Origin: Ascidia mentula
Taxonomy: Eukaryota > Chordata > Ascidiacea > Phlebobranchia > Ascidiidae
Assembly (NCBI GenBank): GCA_947561715.1
Contig: OX387198.1
Coordinates: forward strand, 2,666,001-2,730,000
DNA length: 64,000 bases
Direction of reading: 5' to 3'
The stretch's first letter is position 1. Each line of letters begins with the position of its first letter. Positions 9,701 through 21,486 of the stretch are shown here, in pieces. The notes under the pieces were generated by a model. It did no database searches. It was not told where the DNA came from and saw only the letters and a list, made by a program, of their open reading frames with translations. The translations under genes were made by a program, and so were the position numbers.

Positions 9701-12266
9701 TTTGTTTTAAACGTTTCCAGGCACAAACTTGAACGTATGTGATTATTTTGTCAATATTGCTTGGAAATTTACAAATTTTTGCAAACTATTTGGGGATGAA
9801 AATTATTGTTGGGCGATCACTTGCAAGCTGGTAAGTTTTAAGATATCCAGAAGCACACAAATTAGGTCCGCAAACAAACTAAGCTTAGGAGATCAAGCAA
9901 ATCTATAATTGGGATAAAATGTATTAGTAGTTGCACTGACTTAACGTTGACTCAACAGTTGCCAAGCAGCTTTTGGTATTTTCAATCCACTTCTTCCTTT
10001 CCTCTTCAGTCATGTCTGTTGCCATTCCATAAGCCTGAATTGCCCGTTGAAAGCAAACCACGCTTTCATTCAGTCGATTTGATTTCCAGTAAACAAGTCC
10101 AAGGTTGCGCATCAAACGCCCAAACACTTCATGCTTTGTTGAGTTTTCACCGAACTGTTTTTCCATCATTTGAAGTCCAAGTTTGACTGTTTTTTCTTCA
10201 GACGAAACATCTCCGATTAAATCTTGGCATATTTCAATCTTGTGCAAGCACCAAACTTGGCATAAACATGAAACTTCCTTTTCCACGTGTTTCACATTCT
10301 GTATTTTGAGTCTCATCTTTTCCATTAAAGGGATCACGTGATCACGAACAATAAATTTGTTTCTTACCAATTGTAACAAATCTGAGGTTTTCAGCAAAAT
10401 TTCGCTGGAACATTTCAGACCCAGCACGCAATCCCTAACACCCTCCGCTGCTGTTTTTCCATTGGGATATTTTTCATAAAGTTCCGAAGACAAATCGTAA
10501 AACAAAATCGATTCCAAACAATCCCCCTCTTCTCTCTTTACATCTCCAGCTGTTCTTAAACTTTCTGCGGTAGCCCCACGACCTTCAAGTGACCTTGAAA
10601 GTTGGTTTCTTTTTTCATTTGCTTCTAAATATTTTCCCTTATTCAACAAATCAACGTAATTTACTGCCAGAGTCATATCAATATAATCTGAAACAAAAAA
10701 AAGCAATTTTATTTTTTTTACTAAATATAAGATACGCAATTATAATCTCCTTCAGAAGAACTAAATGTTGACTGAGGTTTCTTCAACTAACCTGTTTGTT
10801 GCAATGTTCCCTGTGTGTTGTTCTCTGCATGATTTGGTTCACGACGTAATGGTTGACTGTCAGATACATTATGAGAGGTACTTGCAAGGTCTGTATGGCT
10901 TACAATTTGTTCTGCAAAAAAATCCAAGGGCTACATGTTATACAATGAATACCTATAATTTTTTGGTAAACTGTTTGCAAGCAACATAAGTTTCACATGA
11001 CAGAAAAGGCTTTTACAAATGACCATTAAGTGGAGCTGCATATTATTCGAATAAATCCACCAATATGTGGTGAGCGGTTAAACTAAGATGATTTCCTTTG
11101 TATAATTATGTTATACTTACTATGAGATGGTCGTGGTATGTAAAGTTCATCAACTGGCAATTGTGTGTTTTGCACAAGTTTATACAAGACTCGCAAATCC
11201 TCACGAAAAATCTGTGTCAATACAAGAAATTATTTTAGTTTCAGTAAATTCAATAAATATGTTTGGACAAAGCCTATGCAGGGACGCTCACGTTTGCAAA
11301 AAAAGAAAACACTCCGTGTATCTCGACTCCTATGACTATCAAAACCTTTTCCACAGACTACCTTTGCGACCTTTTGAATAGAATAAAACAAACAATATCG
11401 CTTATCTTATTACACAACATGTAACATTAAAATGCGGCGATGAGAGCTAAGGTTACATACGTTTCCTTCTCCCACTTGTCTTAGTCTCTGTACGGTTATT
11501 GAAATTTAAAAAAATAGTAACATGGACAGGATTATTATAATGTCGATTTGATTATTAAACCCAAATCCGATTTTCTATATGCCGGGATGTAATTACAATT
11601 TGACACAAAACATAACAACTGTTAGCAAACTCTTATGCACCTTGAAAACTACATCTTTTGTGGCCACATTTTTTTGTTAATAAAAATGCTGTATATTCGA
11701 AACTATGTAGCAATTGCCTTTTTCAAACATAAAGTATAAAACCCTGTAACTAGTGTTAATAATTAAAGTTTATTAAACAAAAGTATATTTGCCTGAAATG
11801 ATTTTAGTCCTTCTTTAATTGTGGTGGCAACATTTTCCTTGAACTGTCGTTGCATATTTTTCCATTCATATTCACTGACTTCCAGTCCATCTGCGCCTTT
11901 GATCTCAATATTGTGGAAATTTCCCACTTGTTGATGATTATTGAGTTCATCAAGTAGGGAATTAATTTCTTTCAATATTTCACCCGAAGCACAACCGCTT
12001 GTAATGCGATTGGCAACGCTTTCCTCATCGGCAACAACAGTTACCATGATACTTCCATGTGTAACATCAACAACCTGCCCGCCTCTGCTTTCAAAGGGTT
12101 TTAGTATGGCTCGTACATAGTCCTCACTGTTAATTCTTGTCCATGGTAGGTGTGTATCACCTATAATTCCTGACTCAACTGTGGATGTTAACACAACTTC
12201 TGCAGCTGGTCCAGTGAGCCGAATATGCAGAAACTTCAAATCAACATTCAAAACATTTTCAGCCAT
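5984..12266 (-). CDS. G1: probable TRADD-N head plus three TPR-like modules
   Basis: Minus-strand model: head exon 11880-12266 (or its unspliced form to 11763), 11121-11211, linker 10792-10911, module 9941-10687, linker 9573-9686, module 8476-9204, linker 7200-7304, last module 5984-6741 ending TAA. Apart from the head join (phase 0) all junctions are phase 1 and read through. The head resembles a TRADD-N interaction domain; the three modules form a helical scaffold of roughly 735 residues. The domain set suggests a cytoplasmic adaptor of death or immune signalling (inference). An anomaly: the last linker has AT instead of GT at its donor (7199-7198), so it may be skipped, which keeps the frame, or it may cause truncation. 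Close paralogues are G2 and G3. Confidence 0.65.
7200..7304 (-). CDS. G1 linker exon with lost donor
   Basis: A 105-base linker starting EQVRNTPESATN and ending NLQGTLQQT, acceptor TGTGCAG. The donor is mutated: ACCG is followed by ATATGTAAAC where G2 has GTATGTAAAC. Using the GT four bases downstream would shift the frame into a stop at once; skipping the exon keeps the frame. Confidence 0.45.
8476..9204 (-). CDS. G1 module 2 (TPR-like)
   Basis: A 729-base exon (243 codons), acceptor GTTTCAG, donor TTAG|GTCAGTAAAC, phase 1 to 1. It is 8 codons shorter than its counterparts in G2 and G3 (753 bases): residues around the KIQNVEKEV and HIQW positions are missing. The segment after GENSAKH reads HLYGHLSFNLGFVC instead of the KVFGHLLYMLG of the other two copies, so this copy is a mosaic. 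Confidence 0.85.
9573..9686 (-). CDS. G1 linker exon between modules 1 and 2
   Basis: A 114-base phase 1 to 1 exon, acceptor ATTGCAG, donor GTATGT. Polar, with a threonine-rich start and ending NIMQGTLQDL, the linker signature placed right before a module. Confidence 0.6.
9941..10687 (-). CDS. G1 module 1 (TPR-like)
   Basis: A 747-base exon (249 codons), acceptor GTTTCAG at 10687, donor TTAA|GTCAGT at 9941, phase 1 to 1. Landmarks: NYVDLLNKGKYLEANE, ESILFYDLSSELYEK, RDHVIPLMEKMRLKIQN, LGLQMMEKQFGENSTKH, then LGLVYWKSNRLNESVVCF, a TPR-like helix pair. It is almost identical to the exon at 50429-51175. Confidence 0.85.
10792..11211 (-). CDS. G1 exons 2-3: linker exons
   Basis: Exon 11121-11211 (91 bases, phase 0 to 1) begins IFREDLR and contains LPVDELYIPRPS; its donor is a strong GTAAGTAT. 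Exon 10792-10911 (120 bases, phase 1 to 1) is polar, with a QGTLQQT end, acceptor TTTGCAG and donor GTTAGT. Both are conserved at the corresponding places in G2 and G3. They probably form flexible spacers before the first module. Confidence 0.6.
11763..12266 (-). CDS. G1 head exon: TRADD-N-like domain
   Basis: ATG at 12266 opens 167 codons. Residues 5-110 look like a TRADD-N fold: beta strands DLKFLHIRLTG and EVVLTSTVE, a helix SEDYVRAILKPFE, then HGSIMVTVVADEESVANRI and a closing helix. TRADD-N mediates TRAF and adaptor contacts in vertebrates. Two 3' ends are possible. A donor GAA|GTCAGT at 11880, phase 0, would join the downstream exon at 11211, which also starts in phase 0. Alternatively translation runs to TAA at 11763, where AATAAA overlaps the last codons. 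Upstream, an acceptor-like ctgcag precedes the 5' leader at about 12295. The family name is my inference from motif pattern, not a search. Confidence 0.55.
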   Translation of the reverse strand: MAENVLNVDLKFLHIRLTGPAAEVVLTSTVESGIIGDTHLPWTRINSEDYVRAILKPFESRGGQVVDVTHGSIMVTVVADEESVANRITSGCASGEILKEINSLLDELNNHQQVGNFHNIEIKGADGLEVSEYEWKNMQRQFKENVATTIKEGLKSFQANILLFNKL

Positions 12267-12299
12267 TTTTCAGTGGTGCTTGCTTTACTCTAAACCTGC

Positions 12300-15200
12300 A
12301 GTGTGCAACTCAACCTGAACAACAAAAAATACAACACTAGTAATTGTTAGCTACCACATTTAAACAAAAATATGACAACAATATTTTACAATCTTTTTTG
12401 CATATACTCTGAATTAACCACATCAGATTTAAATACATCTATTTTTAAATAGGACATGATATGCCTTATACAGTATAATGTACTTCGTACAACTCACCAC
12501 AAGCAAGTATGGCACACGCAAGCATGTTTAAGTCTTTCCAGCAACTGCCTTTGTGTCAGCTGATTTCCAGTCATGCCTTTGTGGACCAAGCAAACATACC
12601 TGAAACGTTAGGTTTGTACCTGTTTACTCAGCAGGGTCAACTCTTTTTCTCGCTCTTAATCTCTCGGTATTGGAAACGACAAAGGTTTACTGCTTTACGA
12701 CGGAAGATCGTTTTTGTCTGGCCAGATCAATGAAAATATTATGGTGCTAGACGAATCATTGTTTGTTCAGGTGGAAGAATTTTCTCTTGTAACAGTAACC
12801 CATGGCAACCCCCGGGATAATAAACGTTTACCACGAAAGGTGTTCCCAATGAATTTATAACCGTTTACCATCCGTTAACGTGAATCACTGTTTCCTGTTC
12901 ACGACTTATACTGCAGTGTTTCCCAACCGGTGGTATGCGACGGCATTGCAGGTGGTACTCTAGCACCTTTCCGTAATTTGCGGATATAGTTTGAATTTAA
13001 AAAATCGTAAGTGATCTCCAAATGTTTGTTATCTCATCCCCTAGGTTACTTGTAACATTCAACTAGGTAGCACGCGTCGAAATTGTTTACCTCTAGGGTA
13101 CGCAACCACAAAAAGGTTGGAATTTACTGTCTTTCTGCGTTACTTTTCCGAGCAACGCTAACGATCACTCACAGGCTTATATTATTTTACAACCCTGTTC
13201 TTGTATTATTTTATTCCAAGTGTTGCATAAACTCCACGTGATTAAATCAACCAATCATCCCAATAATAATGACTCGTGTGCGCCAGTTAATTCGGTTCTA
13301 GGCGTTTCATGTAGTCTATACGGCTAGGTACATATGCACCAGGCTCGATTTTATTCTATATTTGGTGTTTCATTCGGTGACAAGACGTTGCTATTAGTAC
13401 TGAGACTCTACAGCCTGTTCGCCGGCATGGCTATATTCCCACAAGCCAGATAATAAACTGTTTATTCGGATTAAACTATTTGCTAGTGAATCCAGCAAAG
13501 AGACAGATCGATCTGCAATATAGTAGGCAAAACCCTTACACTGCATTTAAAAACCATTGTGTATAGCCGTGTTGTATTGATGTGGAGAAGATGGCAGGTA
13601 AACACGCAAACGCCAAAGTTCTCATGGTTTCTTATTTCGTTTTGTTTTTTTATTTTATTTTTGGTCACTTTAGTTACGATCATCGCCAACCGAATATTCA
13701 AGATTATTGTGTGTTTTAGGGAAGAATTTAATCAACATTTATTTGACCTGTGAACCTCATGACCGGTATACAATGGCTGAGATCGCCAAGACAAGGCATC
13801 TCAGTAGGGCGATTCTGTACTGTCATGCTGACTACAGTAGACACAATTTTTAGTTTCTTCTGGTAAGGAAAATTGTTCATTTGATCGACGGTTGAAAGAT
13901 CCTTAAAAATTGACTAAATACCATACCTGGTTTTGTCAACAGCAAGATACAATTTTTAATGCAAAAAGTAACTGCGACACCTCGTGGTGTTGCTGGTCGA
14001 TGACCTGTGTGAGTTCGTTGGGAGAGCGAAAGAACAGAACACCAGAATCGTCACAAGCACAAGTCATTGCAAGTCAGGTGATTGTCCCGTTGTTCAGCTT
14101 TGGGCAAAAATCGTAAAAAAACTTTGTACATCAGGCAAACTGGGTTGTCGCGATAATAGAAGGGCGCACGTAGGCGTGAGGACAAACATACGTAACCAGT
14201 GTGCGATATCACCCGCGATGTCGACCATTGACCAAACGTATTTGTTATTTGTTAAAGGCATTGTAATGCTGACCTTGCGGCAATTACTGAAGCGACGTTT
14301 TATTTTTCATTTTTATAACAAACCAGGTTACAAGCTATATCCAAGTCTTCTCTCGGGTCCAAAAATTCTCCTAGATTAAAATATCTTACATCACCCAAGC
14401 GATAGCGGCAGGGCGCACATCCAAAAAATCTAACGTGTAGTGAAGACTGATAGATGTGCACTGGAACTTCCATAATTAAGATATTTGCACGAAGGTATAA
14501 CATATCTTGGACCATAGTATCTTCCAGTGTACAATAAAGAGGGTCGCAATTAACATTCTTTGAACTGCTATCAAAAAATATACGCATATATTTTTCTTGA
14601 TTCATAATTAAAACGCTTTAGCTGTTGGTAAGCTTTGCACGAAGGAATAACTTTAGGTAATCTTGGACCGTGGTATCTCGCAGTACACGATGGGAACAGC
14701 ACCCATTGCCGTATAAACGTTTAATAAATTAAAAAAATAGTGCTGAGAATGAAGAGACTGACCCTTGCTAATGTCAACATTGTCATGTGTCTTGCAAAAA
14801 ACGTTTCGGCAACCACTTATGCCATCATCAAAAACCAGTACTTTTTCTCGATATTGGAATGTCATGAGGAACAAACGGGTTAGTGAAGCAACAATAGTGT
14901 TTGTTTTACGGTGGTGCGATTTGGCATCGGGTGATATCTAGAGTGCTTTTATATGTGTGGGCGCAGCAAACAAACGTCCAATGCTCGGTTCCTCCTCGTA
15001 AGCAGTTGCTTCAAGTATAAACCCAATGATGCAACTGTTATGTCAATATTTCCGCTTCAGACGTGGGGTTTTTGTTTCTCGTTGGTACGGATACACGCAA
15101 ACTTATTTATACTGGAAGACTTGCTATTATATAAGTGGTCAATTTCTCAGACTCTTTTTTTGTTTTGTTATCGAGTCACGAAATAAATTGGCTTTTGCAG

Positions 15201-16430
15201 GGAAATTGCAACTTTAGTTGATTGATTGGTGTTGTATTGTTCAAAATGGGGTCAGAGAAACAAAAAGTTTAAGCCTTGGATTTAAAGCACGCAATTGATC
15301 GAAACTTTAAGAGACAAACAACTTATAGACGTTTTTAATGCAGAAAGCAACTACAACACCTCGATAACCTGTGTGAGTTCGTTACGAGAACACAGAATCG
15401 CCAGATTCCACCAAAGCACAAGTCATTGCTCTCATCATTCAATCCCAGTCGATAATTTGTTCTGCCCAAACAAGGCGGTTATTCTGTTGTTCAGCTTCAG
15501 CAAACATTGTAAAATGAACTTTCTGCAGGCGAACAAGGATTTCGCGATAACAGAGCTCGCAGGTGGTTTTTAACGAGGTCATACATACGTCACAACGACG
15601 TCAAACATACGTAACCAGTGTGCGACAAATGATTTACCTATGTATTAAAAAACGTTAAAATGATTTTGAGCAAGATAACTATGGGTTAAAATCGATACAT
15701 TGGCGACAAATTCCGAAAAAAAATGGCCTATGTAATCAAATACAGGGTTGCCCTTGGTGGAAGTGTGATTAGGAGTGGTTGTTTGCAATTGCACGGTAGG
15801 TTGCACCGCTCGATTTGTTACGAATGAAACGGTGACTACAGTTACTATTGGAAAAACGCCACGGTGAATTCGTTTGAGGTTTTGGTGTGGCAAAAGGTAG
15901 GATTTTTTCATTCGATCAATGGATTGAATAAATGCAGCCCTTTAACGCCCACTGCCGACTTAAATAGAATTAGGTTAGCACTACCGCTTTTCACCACTTG
16001 ATATGCTACAAATAACAACGAGATTACTGTTTTTTTACACACAGGGATTCGTATCCGGGTTACCTATTCTAGCCAGGAATCCCTATCAGTTTTTCATGTT
16101 GTTATATAGGTCGGGCGTCTAATTCACAGATGTGACCAATCTGTCGCCTAAAACGTTATATTTTTTTACTCTCCAGTATTTGAGCCCAGGATATCCTGTC
16201 CACATATCTCTATCAGGTTTTCTTCTATGTATATGGGTCGGACGCTTGACCAATGCAGCCAATCACCCACCCTTAGTTATTGCAGTTAACGTTTTGAATA
16301 GACTGATATAGCTCTTTGGCGCCCACTGCCGATGGAATAAGTGACATGGGCGTACACAAGATATCCTTTTAGGGATGATAATTACGGCCAGATCTTCATT
16401 TGGAATACATTAATAGATGCGACTAGTGTT
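12300..16430. other. Upstream flank of G1, no gene seen
   Basis: Near copy of about 52780-57130 and, from 13.4 kb, of 29.2-32.4 kb. It contains scattered short open stretches that differ in frame between copies and show no domain. A tRNA-like SINE pair lies at 15943-16310. The promoter of G1 should be here, but no TATA or other element can be supported. Confidence 0.5.
15943..16310 (-). mobile_element. tRNA-like SINE, two tandem units
   Basis: Two related units, each with a 'ctctttaacgcccactgccg'-type edge and a tRNA B-box-like core (ggattcgtatccgggtt read on the plus strand) followed by tatataggtcgggcg. Copies occur at about 31980-32355, 34351-34525, 44586-44755 and 56660-57060. An A box is not clear. 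Confidence 0.5.
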
Positions 16431-17641
16431 GTCAAATCTAAGCTTCGTATTCTGTTACCGATGCTACATGACGTATTCATAAACGTTAAATAAAATCAGC
16501 GGTCTTGCTACAAGAGCAAGTTTCATTGAGGTCTATAGACAGGGTGTACACACTGTTTTGACCTGTAAGGTCTTATCAGTGCATCTGTTGACTGTGGCAC
16601 TGTGCTACCTTTTACACTAGCAGTCAAAGAGATTTCCACTTTGTGATACTTTTACCCAACTGGGCACAACCGAGGAGCGCCAATTAAAATTTCTATGTAG
16701 GGAATGTCTCCATACGAAAACTTTTCTTTAAATCACCTTTTACCATATGGCTTTCTATCATAGAGGACGCTATGTTCTGTGCCTTCAAGAACGTTGAAGG
16801 GTCTTGGATTTTCTCGGTGCTGTTGAAACGAAAAATTGTCCTGGTAACCTTAATGCTTTGCCCTACAGCATGTCGCTGGGTGATGCCTGGAGAGTTTCCT
16901 TGGGTGCTGAGCATGTGGACAAAAGGTCGAATGGGAGTTGGTGGCACCAATCTGGGTTGTTAGTCACAAATTTCAAGGCTAGTTTTATTGTGTTATTACA
17001 TTGTTCAGAGATGCCATTAGATTAGGGGTGAAAGGTAGTAGTGGTTACATGCTGGACACCTAAGAAAGTCATTGCATTTTTCCACATTTCACCGGTGAAT
17101 TGGAAACCCCTGCCATTGGTTACAGATTCTGGGACACTGATAACGAACCCCATTGGTGCATGAACGCGTTTAGGACTGTTTGAGCTGTGCAGTTTGACAA
17201 GGGCACTGCCGCTGGGAATCGCGTGAAACGGTCTATAATGACAAACATGTATGAGCAACCGTTAGAGGGCGGTAAAGGGCCGATTTAATCTGCATGAATA
17301 CTCACAAACTTGTCAGATGCGGGTGTGAATTGGGCCAAGGGTGTTTAGTTATGCCTGTAAGTTTTAGTCAACTGACAATGGCCACAGCTTTTTGTCCAGA
17401 CCTGCCCTTTCTCTTATGTGGCCAAACATAAAGGCTGCATATTTGAGTGAAAGTTTTCTTAGGGCCTGGATGGGCTAACATGTGTACTGAATCAAAAATC
17501 TGTTTTCTATAGCCAAAAGGTAAGTGGTCGAATTGTTCTATGAGTTGAAGTATCTACCCACCGGTTGAGATTTGAATTAGGGACGTCTTGAGAAGATGGT
17601 TGATTTGAATCAGGTTGAAAACTACCAGTAAGATCTCCACC

Positions 17642-18121
17642 TTATTGAAGGAGTTTCTGTTGTGCTGTTTCAATGTCGTTCCAGATGATTTGGAGTATAG
17701 CGTTGATTCGGGTTCGAGATAAGGCGTCTGCAACGATATTTTCAGCTCCAGGAATGTAGAGGACATCCGTTGTAAATTCTGTGATATACGCAAGGTTTCT
17801 TGCTTGCCATGGGGATTTCCGGTCTGTGCTAGAAGCGATTGCATACACTAAGGGTAGATGGTCACTAAAAATTAATACTGGCCGTCCATCAAGTAAATAT
17901 TTGAAGTGTTGCAGTGCTAATTTGATAACTTTTAGTTCTCGGTCAATAGTAGAATAGTTGCGTTGAACTGGGTTGAAGGTGCGTGAAAAGAAAGCAAGAG
18001 CTTCGTGCTTGTCCCCAACTACCTGATGTACTACTGCACCGACTGCTACGTCACCAGCGTCGGTGTATAATTGCAGCGTGGCATCTGGGTTCGGATAACT
18101 CAAGGTAGTGTAATCGGTCAT
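17642..18121 (-). pseudogene. R1 RNase H domain
   Basis: An open stretch of 159 codons with Ty3/gypsy RNase H marks: LYTDAGDVAVGAVVHQ (first Asp), STIDRELKVIKLALQHF (Glu), FSDHLPLVYA (Asp) and NIVADALSR (last Asp). The frame ends soon after; the flanking pol frames are broken. Confidence 0.85.
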
Positions 18122-18647
18122 TTTGATTGCTGTGTTTTTCTTATTTCCATTTAGGAGTTGGTACAGCGGTGCAAGATGTTTGCTAAGATTTGGTATAAAT
18201 GAGTGATAGAAATTTAAAATTCCGTCAAAGCGTCGAATTTGCTTGGTGGTTTTTGCTTTGCCAAGTTTTGAATTGCGTTTTGGGGTTAAAAAGGCCTTTT
18301 GGGGTTACCTTGGGACCTAAGAATGTGACTTCCGTCCTAAACAACATTTGTCTCGGTTGACCTTTAGTCCAAAGAGTTGTAATCTGTCCAAGAATAAATT
18401 GAGATGTTTATCGTGTTCGTCAACTGTTTCGCTGATTGTGAGTGCATCGTCTAAGTACATAAAGACGAAAATGTTGGTGGAGCAACCACGAGGTCTACTA
18501 TAAGTTGCTGAACGTAATTTCTGCAGTCAAAAAGTTATCACGCATAATTTCAGATTGCTTGAAGGGCCAGAGTCGAGCAAGAGATGAACATTATTTAACC
18601 TGTCACAAATATATGGAATATGCTGGAATGTTGCTTGTGGTTTTGCC

Positions 18648-19061
18648 TCACGGGGCGCATCGAACGGCACGAGCTCCAAAACGCGCGTGATAAAAACACA
18701 CGTCAGAGTTATAGCGTTGTCTATTTGGGGGATGTCCCGAAAACGGCTTGCGCTGTGACGTACTGTACTGAGGCTGCTGCTGGTTCTGATAACTTCCTGT
18801 TGCGTGTTTCGGTGCTGGATAACTTGGATGGAATGCGTTACGCCTATACGGTTGTGCCTCCCGATGATGATAGTAATTGCGTCCTGAATAATTTGGTTTT
18901 TGTGTGGCGTGTCCGGCTGGTGATGATTTGAACGAGGTTACTAATTTCTGTATTTGGCTCGTTAAACGTTGCATTTCGTTTCGCTGCGGCCGGTGCATTA
19001 GGTGTAGTATCCAAAATTCCAATGTAATCAAAGTTTGGATTTCCGTTGGCATTCGTTTCAA
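18648..19061 (-). pseudogene. R1 gag C-terminal fragment
   Basis: A polar, Q/N/R/P-rich stretch ending with CFYHARFGARAVRCAP, the Cys-His pattern placed at the gag/protease border of many metazoan Ty3/gypsy elements. Confidence 0.65.
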
Positions 19062-19139
19062 AACATTCGTTTATTATCAGTATCTGTTTCCATGCTATTG
19101 GGTTAGTATGGGGATTTTCAGAACAGGCGTTTGCCAATC

Positions 19140-20730
19140 AATAAACACTTGGGAATTCATCATTTTGCTTAATGATAATTGCGATATTAGTCTGCCAAAT
19201 TTCGGCGCCCAATCTGGTAGCTTGCTTATAAATGGTGTATTAGTTACAGAGGCCTGCGAGATTAAATTCTGGAACTGCAGAGTTTAGTCTTTAGAAATGC
19301 TATAATCGAACTTATTTTAATCCCAAGTGGCATGAAATCCAAACACAAAGGTTTGTGAATTAATGCGACTGGAGCAATTTGCTGACTTGGGGGAAATGAG
19401 ATGCAAATGCCGAAAAAACTTGCAGACCGTTATTTTCCGGACAAACAATTGGCGCAAAACTAAGCAAGTTTATAAAAATTTTCCTGGCCACCTAGATCTT
19501 ATGAGAGCTAATTGACTCTGAATGGGTTAAAACACTGTACACATTGAACAGTGAAATAAACATGCAATACACAATTTAACTGTCAATTTACAGTGAAATG
19601 AGGTTGCGAGCAATTATAGTTTTTGAATTGTTCGGTTTGGTTTATCGTCGAAGATTATTGACCTCGCGTTGTGCAGTGTTGATGTGGTGGATCGAATCGA
19701 GGTATTCGGTATGATCTCAATGGAGTTTCCGAAGATGGGGCATCACTGTAAATAACTCTAATAGTCTCAGAGATATTTAACAGTGCCTCAATGAAGCAAG
19801 CGCGAGATGAGTCTCTGGGGTTGTAATATTTTCTTCTATCTCGTCTTGCAAAAATAATCAGACCTTGAATAATTCTCTGGGTAATGATTGTATTGAAATC
19901 TGTTACAAGCTTCATTGAAACGGTACATTACGAACTCTACAATACGAACGTCGATTCTACCAGGTTCAGAGAGAATTGCAGTAGCAAGTAAAGCTATAGC
20001 AGAATAACAGCAGAATAGCAGTAGAATAGTAGAATTAACAGTCGAATGATAGAATGAATTTACAAGTACACACTGGGCTTTTTAAAGCTCTTCACACTGG
20101 GAGCTGATTGGTCGATAATATCACATGATATCATAAATCGCTCGAAACAATATATTAAAAGAAAATAAGTACAGGATACGGTTAGCAAGGACACATCAGG
20201 TTTACATGGAGCAGACTGTATGATGATTCAAATACACTGAGGACGAATGGTTCTCGTAGTCACTGGTGGACACATTCTGGGGGATCGCTAACGGGAGGCG
20301 ATCGATCATGTGTTATCTGGGACGCATTTAAGTGCTTAGTTTTATACAAGAATGAAGATGTATCCTGCGAGAATATTTTATATGGTGAACAGGATGTTGA
20401 ATGAATCACTTTACTCGAGAACATTCGATGGAATCATTTGGGTCACATTATGGGATTATTTTTACACTTGGATCGGAAGTTGCGAAATATCCAATGCCTA
20501 TGGTTCCGGGCTTGCAAATGCTTGTGCAATGCTGCACACAAAACATTACGCAACATAAGTACTGGTTTCTCTGGGTATGTTACAGTATCAACTTTCAGTA
20601 CGACTTGCGATTCTACAGCAGACGTTAATTCACAGAGAGGAAATGTGTTCAGTAACTTCAGGTGCAAAATAAAATTGAATTGATACAATCTGGAAAATGT
20701 AATAAACATATCTTTATAGTTTCACGGTTT
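19140..20730. other. Gap between R1 and G5
   Basis: No intact gene. The minus-strand text at 20040-20100 has a TTTAAAAAG box that may be a remnant LTR promoter. At about 20560-20660 the minus strand has a degenerate stretch (YPEKPVLML) recalling the linker exon of G1 (NYPENIMQGTLQ); it could be a dead linker exon. Confidence 0.35.
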
Positions 20731-20731
20731 A

Positions 20732-21486
20732 CTAACGTAATATTTTCTGGGCTTTGCGCAGGTCATCTTCAGTTCTTTTAATCCACTCTTTCAATTCGCT
20801 TTCAGTTATGTCTGTTGCCATTTTAAAAGCTTGGATTGATCTCTCATACAAATCCACACTTTCGCTCAGTCGGTTTGTTTTCATGCAAACAAAACCAAGA
20901 CTGTATAACAAACATCCAAACATTTGATGCTTTGCTGAGTTTTCACCAAACTGCTTTCTCATCATTTTAAGTCCAAGTTGGATTGTTTCTTCCATTAGGG
21001 AATAATTTTCGATTAAATTTTGACTCACTTCAATCTCATTCAAACATCCAACTTGGCATATGCATCCAAATTCGTCTCCCAAGTTTTTCACATTTTGTAT
21101 TTTGAGTCTCATCTTTTCCATGAGCGGGATCACGTGATTACGAACTATCCGCTTGGCTTCAAGTTTTTGATCAAAATTTGATGTCTCGAGTAAACTCTCG
21201 CTTGTAAGCCTTAATTTCCATACACAGTCTGTCCCACCCTGAGCTCCTTCACTTCCACCACGTTTCTCGTAAAGTTCCGATGCAAGATCGTAAAACAAAA
21301 TCGATTCCAAACATTTTCCCTTTTCTCTCTTCTCATCTCCAATCGTTCTCAAATCTTTTGCATTTACCCCATGACCTTCAAGTGACCTTGAAAATTGGTT
21401 TCTTGTTTCATTGGCTTCAGTATAGTTTTCTCTTTTCAACAGAAGTGCGTAATTTTGGAAACGTGAAGGTTGATTATCGTTTTTAT
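20732..21486 (-). CDS. G5 TPR-like module
   Basis: Acceptor TTTGCAG at 21486. 250 codons lead to a possible donor TTAC|GTTAGT at 20737; reading on gives QKILR and TAG at 20732, which lines up with the terminal stop of G1-G3 module 3. Landmarks: NYTEANETRNQFSRSLEG, LFYDLASELYEK, RNHVIPLMEKMRLKIQN, LGLKMMRKQFGENSAKH, TNRLSESVDLY. Confidence 0.85.

Larger units (their letters stand above)
5340..16430. repeat. Segmental duplication U1 (G1 with flanks)
   Basis: Collinear with about 45840-57150 at very high similarity, including introns and intergenic DNA; stretches near 9924-12733 and 50391-53221 are almost identical. A third, more diverged copy runs from about 34980 to 42070. Confidence 0.85.
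16690..19140 (-). pseudogene. R1: Ty3/gypsy retrotransposon relic
   Basis: Decayed gag-pol on the minus strand, read right to left. It has a gag C-terminal part (18648-19061), then after a deletion a reverse-transcriptase palm end with the YLDD box (about 18417-18480), a connection region (18130-18330), an RNase H (17642-18121), and integrase core fragments (16690-17290) with stops and frameshifts. The integrase position normally T-x-D-R-G reads TNGRG, so the catalytic aspartate is lost. Protease and the first half of RT are missing. It is an old dead copy. Confidence 0.8.
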
